Shown: positions 1 through 10,600 of the stretch, one piece after another | Layout of the letters: each line of letters starts with the position of its first letter | How positions within the stretch are numbered: position 1 is the first letter of the stretch | Source of the DNA: Uloborus plumipes | Lineage: Eukaryota > Arthropoda > Arachnida > Araneae > Uloboridae | DNA length: 64,000 bases | NCBI GenBank assembly: GCA_038373865.1 | Contig: JAXGGA010005849.1 | Coordinates: 1-64,000, forward strand | Reading direction: 5' to 3' | The notes under the pieces: model-generated | What the model was told of the DNA's origin: nothing | The model's input: only the letters and a program-made list of their open reading frames with translations | Database searches by the model: none | Program-made: the position numbers and the translations under genes

Positions 1-422
1 AAACCATAGATATAACTAGGAGAATCAAAGAACTTCAGTCAGTAAAAACTGTAAAGAATGGGTTGAGAAAAAAGTTTCTTTTTAGTCCTTCAAAAAAATT
101 GAAGTAATATTTTCTTCCAATCAGCAAGTGATTACTGCAGAATCCAAAGACCACTTTGTAGTCTTGAAAAATTCTGAATTTGCTTAGTTTTTTTTTTTTT
201 TTTTTAATTAATATTTTAAGTAGCATTTTCCTGCACCTATGATCTTTTTTAAAAAGGAAATTGATTCAATAAATGGTAGTGCTATAAATTAATCTCATAT
301 CACGCTACTGATGCCAGTATTTAACTAAAAAACACAAATTCCACACAAGTTAATTATGGTAAAACCTGCTCCTTATTAGGGTGCCTTTTTACCCCTTCCT
401 ACAGATCATATAGAAAGTTCAT
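1..422 (+). other. Upstream intron sequence, nothing recognised
   Basis: AT-rich sequence with a T-run near 190-205. No exon, element end or RNA gene is recognisable. It belongs to the HUWE1 intron that ends at 4575. Confidence 0.5.
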
Positions 423-504
423 ATTTGAGCCAATATTTAGAAAAGTGCCAATTTGAAGTTGGAGTTTTCTGAAAAAAAAAATTTTTCGCAGGAAAAGACT
501 AATA

Positions 505-1803
505 CCGTCAGCTGGGGTAACATTGGCCCAAATCTAAAGATTTGTAATAGTTTTATCAGCGATATGTCTTTTGACATTGATTATATTAATTTTCAATACA
601 TCTTACTGTGTAAACAAACCTTGTATCATTAAATTAAAACCATATTGAGACCTCTCAATCATTTTGCAATATTATACTGCATTTTTTTAATGTTTGGGCC
701 AAAGTTGCCTTGAATTGGGGAAACTTTGTCCCATACTTTTAAACCATATAAAACCTGCGATTAGTATAGGTTGGGCTAAAGTTAGACAAGATAAAATTAC
801 CACCAGACACATTAGTTTGTTGTTTTGCCTGCTTTTAATTCAAAAACATCCATGAAATGGGTAGAAATAGGAATAAATGAAACAAACTTCATTTTAGGGA
901 AAAATATTGTATTGTACAAAAATAAAAATCCAATTCAATTACAGGGAACCCATAGTCTGCAATTTTTATTAAATGTTGTTCGAAAACATGCTCTTCTTCA
1001 TCACTAAAGATTCTTGCACGTCCCACATTTTTTGAATGAATCCCTTTAAGTTTGTTTTTTATTGTAGACCTAGGTATATTATACATGTTTTCTGCAGCTC
1101 TTTGGGTTAAGGCACCAGACTTAATAGCCTCTAAACACTCCTCTAACACTTCTGGTTTGTAATTGGCCTAATTTCTGGTACCAAGAGGTTTTATACGATT
1201 TCTCGGCATTTTTCCTGAAAAAAATCCAGTGTGCTTAAAATAAAAAGCTAAAAACTAGTGCTTAAAATAATAATAAAAATATTTTAAGTGGTTTTGTTAA
1301 ACAACTGCTTATAAAATAGGTACCAATCAAGTTTTATATCGAAAAAATTGTACCTTGGTGTAACTGTAGGACAGCCACCATCTTGGGCCAAAGTTACCCC
1401 AACTCTGGGCCAAAATTGTCATGAAATAATAAAATCGAATTATTTTGTAAATAACAAAGGTAACAGCATTATTACACCAAAAATACTTGAAACAATTGAA
1501 TATATGATATCATTATACACTTACCTACAAGTAGCTCTTCAAGAATTAGCGTTCACAAGTAAAAGTTGAGAGACAACAAATTTTACCACTTTCTCAAAGT
1601 GAAGATGTAGCAGCACTAGAGTGAATATGATATATAGAAATAACCTCCACTTCATGAACAGTAAAGCCAGTGGTGCTACCTATCCAGTAAGGCATTGTCT
1701 GGGCCGATAACTCATCATTATGATTACAATACGGGACAACAAAACTTTTTCTAACTTTGGGTCAATGTTACCCTCAAAGGGCCAATCTTACCCCAGCTGA
1801 CGG
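505..1803. mobile_element. Pogo-like TA-flanked element nested in copy 1
   Basis: The ends are inverted repeats CCGTCAGCTGGGGTAA and TTACCCCAGCTGACGG, flanked by TA at 503-504 and 1804-1805. The homologous position in the other copy (57535-57536) is a single TA, so that copy is the empty site. The element is 1,299 bp. Variants of GGGCCAAAGTTACCCC recur near both ends (for example near 695, 770, 1385 and 1755) as subterminal repeats. It encodes the relic of an N-terminal HTH_psq domain on the minus strand but no DDE catalytic domain, so it is probably non-autonomous. The TA target and HTH_psq indicate the pogo/Tigger side of the Tc1-mariner-pogo group. Confidence 0.8.
889..1209 (-). pseudogene. 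Pogo-type transposase N-terminus (HTH_psq), broken
   Basis: Reading the minus strand from the ATG at 1209, the frame opens MPRNRIKPLGTRN and hits a TAG stop at codon 14 (1170-1168). It then continues in frame as a helix-turn-helix of the psq type: LEECLEAIKSGALTQRAAEN followed by YNIPRSTIKNKLKG. This is the DNA-binding N-terminus of pogo/Tigger-like transposases, ending with the usual ADYGFP segment. The DDE nuclease domain is missing. The product would bind element ends in the nucleus if made, but the stop and truncation argue that this copy is dead. Confidence 0.75.
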
Positions 1804-2049
1804 TATTGGATTTTAAGTCTAAATTGGGTCTAAATGCAAGAAAATAAAAAGGGGGAGGTCAAGGAAGTTATTTACCCCTTCCTTAGATTACTCACTTTTA
1901 AGCCGTTACAGATCTGATTAATGTTATAGATCTGATGTTAATATGAGTTACATATTTGAGTTTATGCTTTCAGTATTCGTTAACATCGCTAAATATGATA
2001 CCATTTCCTTGCATTTTTAATATAGGATTAAGATAATTATATTAAAATA

Positions 2050-3267
2050 CACTGAAGTGACAAAAGTCATGGGATAGCAATATGCAAATTTTCAGATGGC
2101 AGTAGCATCGCATAGAACAGGTATAAATGCGCAGTGCTTTTACAGAGCTTTCATTTCTGTTCAAGTTATTCATGTGAAGAGGTTTTAACGTGATGATGAT
2201 CGCACGACGTGAATTAACAGACTTTGAACGCGGAATGTTAGTTGGAGCTAGACGCATGGGTCATGCCATTTCGGAAATCGTTAGAGAATTCAACATTCCC
2301 AGATCCACTGTGTCAAGAGTGTGCCGAGAGTATGAAATTTCAGGCATAACATCCCACCATGGACAGCGCAGTGGTCGACCGCCTGCACTTAAAGATCGAG
2401 ACCGGCGACGTCTGCAAAGAGTCGTAAATTCTAACAGACAAGCAACACTGCGTCAAATCACCGTAGAAATCAATGTGGGACGTACAATGGACGTGTCTGC
2501 TAGAACTGTGCGGAGAAATTTGGATTTCTTGGGCTATTCCAGCAGAAGACCGACTCGAGTGCCTTTACTGACAGAACGACATCGCTTGCAGCGACTCTCG
2601 TGGGCACGTGAGCATATCGGTTGGTCCCTAGATGAATGGAAAACCGTGGCCTGGTCCGATGAGTCACGATTTCAGCTGGTAAGAGCCGATGGTAGGGTTC
2701 GAGTGTGGCGCAGACCCCACGAAGCCATGGACCCAAACTGTCAGCAAGGCACTGTTCAAGCTGGTGGTGGCTCCGTAATGGTGTGGGCTGTTTTTTCATG
2801 GCATGGACTTGGTCCTCTAGTGCGACTGGACCGAACATTGACTGGAAATGCTTATGTGCAGCTACTTGGAGATCACTTGCAGCCATTCATGGACTTCATG
2901 TACCCAAACAACGATGGGATTTTTATGGATGACAATGCGCCATGTCACCGGGCCACAACTGTTCGCAATTGGTTTGAAGAAAATTCTGGACAATTCCAAC
3001 GAATGATTTGGCCACCTAGATCGCCCGACATGAATCCCATTGAGCATTTATGGGACACCATCGAGAGGTCTGTTCGTGCCCAAAATCCTGCCCCATCAAC
3101 GCTTTCACAATTATGGACGTCTATCGAGACAGCATGGCTCAATATTCCTGCAGAAGACTTCCAACGACTTGTTGAGTCCATGCCACGTCGAGTTGTTGCA
3201 CTTCGCCGGGCAAAAGGAGGGCCGACACGATATTAAGAGGTATCCCATGACTTTTGTCACTTCAGTG
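2050..3267 (+). mobile_element. Tc1-like DNA transposon, apparently intact
   Basis: A 1,218-bp element bounded by perfect 27-bp inverted repeats (2050-2076 and 3241-3267) starting CACTGAAGTGACAAAAGTCA, with TA duplications at 2048-2049 and 3268-3269. It contains one uninterrupted transposase frame. Copy 2 of the host element, near 57776, lacks it and shows the empty site within an AT/TA tract. Identical TIRs and an open frame suggest recent insertion. Confidence 0.95.
2193..3236 (+). CDS. Tc1/mariner transposase, DD36E spacing
   Basis: A 347-residue DDE transposase that cuts and pastes its own element at TA sites in the nucleus. The ATG at 2193 is the first in frame; the GTG at 2190 just before it is unlikely as a eukaryotic start. 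The N-terminus has two helix-turn-helix regions (about residues 10-50 and 65-115) joined by a GRPP linker. The catalytic triad is D156 in WSDES, D247 in DDNAPCH and E284 in SPDMNPIEHLW, with 36 residues between the last two. Classical Tc1 proteins have 34, so this resembles the DD36E (Incomer-type) group. The length is normal, there are no internal stops, and it sits wholly between the element's TIRs. Minus-strand frames inside it are shadows. Confidence 0.95.
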   Translation: MMIARRELTDFERGMLVGARRMGHAISEIVREFNIPRSTVSRVCREYEISGITSHHGQRSGRPPALKDRDRRRLQRVVNSNRQATLRQITVEINVGRTMDVSARTVRRNLDFLGYSSRRPTRVPLLTERHRLQRLSWAREHIGWSLDEWKTVAWSDESRFQLVRADGRVRVWRRPHEAMDPNCQQGTVQAGGGSVMVWAVFSWHGLGPLVRLDRTLTGNAYVQLLGDHLQPFMDFMYPNNDGIFMDDNAPCHRATTVRNWFEENSGQFQRMIWPPRSPDMNPIEHLWDTIERSVRAQNPAPSTLSQLWTSIETAWLNIPAEDFQRLVESMPRRVVALRRAKGGPTRY

Positions 3268-4575
3268 TATATATATTAGGCTAAAAAATCAAATTTAATT
3301 ATAAAAAAGCATTTCTTGGAAATAAAAATGAGCGATAAGGTTTTTAGCTAAAATAAATTATGAGATTACCAAATCCAAGCTAATAAAACATTTGTTTTGT
3401 TTTGAAACAACACACAACTTCAACTTTTTCAACACACAACTCTGCTGCTTGCTTTTCTTTAATTAGTTGCAGAAAATTTAATTCCTTGATCAGAAAATCA
3501 AATTTAGCATGCTAGTTATTATCTAGTTATTTAGCGAAGTTATGAGAAATTGAAGCACCAAAAAAATAAATAAATAAAATAATAATAATTAATTAACTCA
3601 ATTTCTGCAGTGTCAATTTTTCTTATTTTACTAACTTCTATTGTTAGGTCATACAAACCACAAATGAAGCAGTTGTACTAAAACTCATTGCTTTTCATTT
3701 TTTAAGAACAAAAATATTCAATATATATGGCTAAAACCTATGATTTTTGCTTTTTATAATTCTAATACGTGTGAGTTAGTTCTGTAACATATTCGCTGTT
3801 TTTCAATGTTACCGCTCTGACTGTTACCGATCTGACAAACTGACTAAGTTTTTTTTTTATTTCCGAATCGATCGCACTAAACCAAAATCAAACACGTGGT
3901 TTTTTTAATTGTAATAAAGGACTATACTTATACATAAAATAATTTTTAAAATAATAGAAACTGCGCTTTTTAGAGCGTGTTACCGATCTGATGACTCAAA
4001 TGACACACATTTTCTAAATCACTTTAAAAAATCTTGCATACAATTTTAGATGCAGAAATGCAAATTTTAAAAGACGATTCGATAAAAAATCCCACCAGGT
4101 ACTCAGTATCACGTGGTGTAGGTGCAGGAAATGATTTTGGGAGCCTAAACATAGATCGGAAGTTATTGTTACCACTCTGACGGCGGAACTTGGGACACGC
4201 TTATTTCGCATCGGCTAGAAAATCAGAAATCGATTAAAACAAAAATGAAGTAAAATATTAACAAAGGGGTAAAAATAGAATCGTTTTTTGTGCAAGTGCG
4301 TTTTTTTGGGAAGTTAGAAAGTGCGCATGACCTGTTTGCATACAACTTAGACTTCAGACATATCCGTGAAATAGACTTTTAACTTTCTGAAGTTAGAATT
4401 TTTTTTTACAGAGACCTATTTTGAAATGAAAAGTTAAAATCTAGCGTGTTTTATGATTTAGGTCTTTTCTTACTTCATTCTTGAGCTCTGTTAGTTTATC
4501 TGCTTTGTATTGCACAATGATTTCTCACATGTATGCAGTTTCAAAGTACTATGCACATTAAATGCATTTTTTTAG

Positions 4576-4655
4576 GCGACCAGAAGAAGGTGAAAAATTT
4601 GAAGATGCATTGAATGTCGAAAGTAGCAGTTTTAAACAGAGTGATAACAAAAAAG
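4576..4655 (+). CDS. HUWE1: HUWE1 exon 1 (window numbering)
   Basis: Eighty nt between a TTTTTTTAG acceptor and a GGTAAG donor. The first base completes a codon from an upstream exon, then the frame reads [20 protein letters not shown] and on to DNKK. It corresponds to the short acidic, weakly conserved segment of human HUWE1 that begins after KIQRP. One base carries into the next exon. This is the least conserved exon here; its phase and position before exon 2 are what identify it. Confidence 0.75.
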
Positions 4656-7600
4656 GTAAGTTTCAATTAATTACAATTAGCTGATGGCAAGTTTGTGTGT
4701 GTGAGGGGGGGGGGGGGTCAATAGAATCAATAATTGCTAGCAGATGTCTAGTATACTAAACCCCTAACAGTCTATAAGAGATCAGCATCTGAAGCAAAAT
4801 TCAGGAAGCATTTAATCTTAAAGTCATGAAGGTTTAATCATATGTCAACCAAGGTATTCAAACCTATAGGCAGACCATGTCTCTAAATCACATAAAATAG
4901 GAGTAACAGTTTCATTATTTACATGATTACATCTGAAGGTAGGGTAATTAATGGCACCCTTAATTTCTATATTCAATTTTCAAGGTGCTATGACCAGAAA
5001 GAAGATCAATGGCAACATACATACTTGCCGACTTTTATGAATTAAGAGTAAAATTTATATAATTTGGTTGATTTTTATATATATTTCGAACTCCAGTTGC
5101 ATCCAACTCTGAAGGATACAGTCTGAAAGTCGAAGTTTCACAGCTTGGAGTTGAATGTTGAGCTTTTGACGTAAATATTCATGAAGAAAGGGAATATGAA
5201 CATATGAAACATTTCTCACTATGCATTGTTATTTGCTTCATGATTACTATAATTGGGGCAAACCTAACTTGGCAGCATCACAGTGCTGCGATTAGGATTT
5301 GCAGTCTTCACTATGCTGGCAGGTTAGTTTTATCTCAAGTATAAGTTTTAACCCTAAATATTGAGAAATCCAAATTTTCCCATTACTAACCTCCTTTTTC
5401 CTGACATGGAAGGTATAGTAGTTGTTTCCAGATAAAATATGTATTGCTTCAAAATGTGCATTTGCACATGTGTAATGTACGTGTAAAATAGTTCTAATGA
5501 GTAATTAACAAAAATTTTGACTTATTGAATATTCATAAAATTAAACCTTACTACTTGAACGAACTCGAAGAAGTTATCAAACAGAAATTCCAAAATCTTT
5601 TGGAATAAAAACTGTACAGTTTTTTGAATATTATAATGTAAGAATTATTCTATTAAATATTGTTACATTTTACCTTTTGCATTTTTATTTTTACTTTTTG
5701 CCTTTTGCATCTTATGTTTTTATATTTTACCTTTCTATATTTTATTTTGCTACAGTTCACCTTTTCGTATTTATACTTTTTACTCTTTTATTGACTTCTC
5801 CTCACTAGTCTGTGCTGAGTAGGCTGTGCATGCACACTCGGGTCAATGAACCTTTTGTTCAGGAGCTTCTGCTAAAAAGAAAGAAAAAAACGATATTATA
5901 TTACACTGATATTTCACTTCAGAACAGAAAAACATTGTGATTCAATCAATTTCTACGTGTGCTGTCATGTAGTTTTCTTATCACCGTATATTTTATTTTT
6001 TGTTTTACTATTTATTTTTTTGTGGAAAATAATATCTTATTTTATAAAGTGTTGCTGTTAGATAGAATATGGGACTTGAGTCGCCCCATATAAAAGTTCC
6101 CCGGGATGCACCACAGTTTTTCCAAACAAGTGATGATCCTTTAAAATCTAGGACATTTGGCAACTTAATAGCAACTTTAGCCTATTTTTTGTCTGTCTTT
6201 TAATTTCTGGATTGTATTCATTCTATAGAATTGCTATAATGTGTAAATTTAATCGCTAGTCAACACAATCATCTGTCTTTGACATTCTAAAAAACAACAG
6301 TTTAAACAAAAGGTCATTGTATTCTACATTTTATAGGATTTATTTAAATGCTATTTTGCACATAGAAGTACAAATGTGCAAACCAGCAGCAGGCTCCTAG
6401 TAAGTTTAATCCTCAATGAAGGTCGAGGGCCTTCTTAAAGCTATTTACCCTATTGTAAATAGCAGCTGCTTTTAGCAAACTATTTCAAATGCTATAATCT
6501 TGTTTGACGCAGTAATGTTTCCTGATTTCAAGATTAACTTGGAATTTGAAAAGCTTAATACAGTGACCATGGTTTTGCCTTTTATACAAAAATTAAGCTT
6601 ATGAACGTCTTACATTTTAATTGTCTTAAGTAACTGGGTCATATCATATCTCACTCTCATTAGTTCAAGACTAAACACATGAAGCATTCTAAACCTGGAG
6701 TCATAATCAAAATAAGGAAGTAGACCAAAACTGAACAGCATACTGTCTTACCAAACTTTTGTCTCTGAGACCACCAAAAATTTTAAAATCTTAGATGCCA
6801 GGAAAGCAGATTATTGTGAAATAAATTATATTTCAGAGTTTACAGAAAAATTCAGTATTACATGTCAAATACAAATACAAATGCGACGACCAGCAGCAGG
6901 CTCTGGGCCCAACTGGGCTGGTCCTAGTCAAATTAAAGACCCCAATGAAGATCAATGGCCCTCTTAAAGCTATCTACTCCATTGCTACTTACCGCCTCTT
7001 CCGGTAAATTGTTCCAAGTTCCCATTACCCTGCTAAAGTAATTTTTTCGAATTTCCAGGTTAGCCTGAGGTTTAAACAGCTTAAAACAATAACCCCTTGT
7101 CCTGCTTTCCGTGCAAAAATCCAACCCTGCAACATCATTCATTTTAATAAATTTAAATAACTGAATCATGTCCCCTCTGGTTCTCCTTTGCTCAAGACTA
7201 TACATATTAAGCATTCTAAGTCTGGAATGATAGTCTAGTTTAGAAAATCCGTTTACTAACCTTGTAGCCCTTCTTTGTACCCTTTCTAATACATTAATAT
7301 CTTTCTTCAGATAAGGAGACCAAAACTGAACAGCATACTCCAAATGAGGTCTTACCAAACTTCTATATAGAGGCAGAAGAACCTTTTTAGATTTGTTTGA
7401 AATAGATCTATTAATAAACCCAAGCATCCTATTGGCTTTGTTACTAGCTATGCTGCACTGTTGGTTGAACTTGAAGTCCTGATTTATTAAGACACCTAGG
7501 ATCCATAACATTATCTGCCGTACTAATGACTGAACCCTGTAAATAATAGCTTGTATGCTTATTTGCATGACCTAAATGCAGCACTTGACATTTCCCAACA

Positions 7601-10600
7601 TTTACTGCCATACCCCACTTGTCTGCCCATTTAGTAATATGATCCAAATCCCGTTGCAGCTTATTTACTTGTTTGTCGTTTTCTACAACCCCCATAATTT
7701 TTACATCATCAGCAAAACAATTCATGTTTCCAGAAACATTTTCATGAATATCATTAATAAAAATAATAAACAAAAGGGGACCTAAAACTGATCCTTGGGG
7801 AACCCCACTTAAAACCTCACTCCATTTAGAATAGTTACCCCTAACAACTACTCTTTGTTTCCTTCCTGTCAGCCAATTTCTAACCCAAACTAGAATTTTA
7901 CCTCCTATAATGTCAAGCAGGCCCGTCATTTAGGGGGGCAGGGGGGGTCAATTGCCCTCCCCCTGGCTTTGAGAAATCAATGTATTTACATATAAGTGGG
8001 CGTAATTTTTAATGTTTTTCGATGAAATTGCATTGTGTTTGGACCCTCCCCCCCCCCTGAGAAAACTTGAAATGATGTCCCTGATGTCAAGGGACATATT
8101 CTTTTTATGAAAGAAATAAGCTCTAAGATTATTTTTAGGCCATAATTTGTTGGACCCTACTCATGCTACTTTGCAATGCACATGTAGTAAAATAATTTTA
8201 GTTATTCTTGAATTAAAACTGACATTGGTTGTTCTAGCTGTAAATAAGAATACTGATTGTTGAAAACCAGGGCACTGCATCATATTGGTAGTTAAGTTGA
8301 CACTACTTTGTGTACAAATTTCTATCCGAAATTAAATTTATTCAATATCTGACTTGGGTGTTTGTTGTTTCAAAGTGCATTTTTATCTTCAGATCTAATT
8401 CTTTTGTTCTAATTATAGATGCCATTTATTAGTTTATTATTGATGGCATTAACTAGTTAGATATTGATGTCATTAACTAGTTAGCTATCAATGTCATTAA
8501 TTAGTAGCATAATGCTGCTATATACAGGTTACATATCTTGTGCTTTTTTTTAAATGAATGTGTATATTTTAGGTTTACAATGCTTTCCTCAAAGAGCAGC
8601 TCTTTTGAAATCAATGCTAAATTTTCTGAAAAAATCAATTCAAGATCCTGCTTTTTCTGATAGCATCCGACATTGTAAGTGTATTAAAAATTTTAATTTC
8701 ATTCCTTGTAGTTTTATCTTTGTTAGAAAATTGAGGGAAAAATTTAAAATTCTATGACAAATAATTGTTCTAAACAAGAGGATAGTTTCAACTACTTAGA
8801 TTTTATTTCAAAATAATGCTACTTTTATACAGGGTGTTTCGGAACTCTTAAGGAAGACTTTAAGGGAGGATATTACACATCAAGACAAACAATATTAATT
8901 AATAAAGTAGGAGTCCTAAGCAATTTCCGAGGGAGGTAGATGCCATTACAGTTCAGGGTCCAAAATTTCGAATGGTTGCAAAAAGCGGAAAAAATGGTAG
9001 ATTCTTTTGCGGTTTTCACTAAAATTATTCTTAATGTGAGAATTTTCTTGTAAATAAAGTATAAAGATAAAGTTCAAAAATTGTCAGTAAAAGGCGCTTG
9101 GGACTTAAGAGCTAAAACAACAACTTTTTACATTTTTTTTTTAATTTTTTAATTTCACTAATTTTAAGTTTAGACTTAAACTTTGAGCCCAAAATCTGAA
9201 CCGTTGGGAGTGATAAGATAGCGCAATAATCAGGCCTAACGTCATAATGGGTGTTATTCTTATTTTGATTGTGTAGTCTCGTGTAAAAAAATATTAAAGT
9301 CATCTATGATAACTATTATGAAAAAAAAAATCAGATACACACTTTCGTAAAGTGTAAAAGAAATGTATTAAAATATATGAGATTTTTTAAAGATTATTTC
9401 TAAATTGCAATAGTGTATTTAAATCATTCATTGATTGTTTTTTTTTTTTTTTAGTGATGGATGGAACTCTTCCACAGTCATTAAAACACATTATTAGTAA
9501 TGCAGAGTATTATGGTCCTTCATTGTTTCTCTTGGGTATGTATGATTTTTTGGCCACAATTAATAGTTTTTGGTACTTACTCAGAACTCGTATCTTGACA
9601 ACTTTTTAAATGTATCTACTTTCAAGTGTCAAACCGCATATAGGAAATGTGGCAATATTATATTTTTCGGGCATAATCACATGCTGAACTGAGCATAATG
9701 TTAAAGTTAGAAGGCAAAGAAATAAAATTGCTTAGAGAAATAAATATTTTTCTCCATTTTAAAAATATGTTTATGTAGTAAATACCAAGGCATAAATATG
9801 CAAATTGTACCATATTAGCATCTCAGTTAAAGCTGTTCTTGATCGCTCTTGTTTATTATGATTTAAATCATATTGATTAAAAAAAATATTGATTTGAATC
9901 AGCTTCTTAAAATTGTAACCCCAGAAATTCTTTTGAAAATATCTAAATATTCCTAGTTTTAGCTTTTTAGTAATAAGTACAACCTTTTTAATTTTCTATA
10001 TTTTAAGTTTGGGTTACTGCCTCTTTTCTACATTTGCTGGTTTAGAAAAATATTTTCAAACTCTCATTTTCTTCACAGCGAATTAAGAAATCAATTTCGG
10101 TGGAACAGAAAGCCAAACTGTTATTTATGTTTAAGTCTCTCAATACGTAGATACTACTATTGCTACTGTGTGTAATAAGCATTTTTGCAAAACTTTTTCT
10201 CATGTCTTGGTTTTAAATTTAATGATATGGTCTGCCAGTTGTACTATGCTACAAAAGTTTTCCACTTAGGACAAAACAATTCAGGAAAGTTAGTTGTTTG
10301 CGAAAAAAAGAAATATTTGTATTTTGCAAGCTCTATGCATTAAGACAGACTTCCCAACTCTTTTTATTTTTTTTTTTTTTAAATTGAATGAATCTAAAAA
10401 AAGTTCCAAAAATTGTCCTGTCAAAAATGAGCCAATCATACATACACTGTGTTTAAAACTTATAAAAATTCTAAAAATTCTTGTTGATGCAAGAAACAAA
10501 AAAGTAAAATTGTGAAAAATAAGTTAAGTGCACAAAAATAACTTGAATATTTTCTTTTTTTTTTGGATTGTTTAAAATCAATTTATACTCATGTAATAAC

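Larger units (their letters stand above)
423..4343 (+). mobile_element. Unassigned TIR DNA transposon, copy 1, 3' end lost, two nested insertions
   Basis: This block is homologous to 57453-63026 once nested insertions are removed from both. It starts with the terminal motif TTGAGCCAATATTTAGAAAA, the same end as copy 2. The right-hand TIR found in copy 2 is missing here; similarity stops near 4343, about 230 bases before exon 1. Without the insertions at 505-1803 and 2050-3267 the core is about 1.4 kb. It has no transposase frame but carries repeats of a motif close to GTTACCGATCTGA (near 1903, 1922, 3808, 3821, 3978 and 4160), which may be transposase-binding sites. The superfamily is unknown. 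Confidence 0.7.
6866..8095 (-). mobile_element. CR1-type LINE, 5'-truncated, split by a hAT MITE
   Basis: The 3' end is at 6866-6890 on the minus strand, with a short ATTTGT-type tail. Reverse transcriptase and the C-terminal region run up to 7917. The element is interrupted by a 166-bp hAT MITE at 7918-8083 and a few more bases follow. It is 5'-truncated, as usual for LINEs. Related fragments occur at 6368-6790, 11815-12058, 17920-18215 and 55265-55870. Confidence 0.85.

Noticed and set aside
2500..3181. Minus-strand frames over the Tc1 transposase
   Set aside because: Shadows of the real plus-strand transposase frame.
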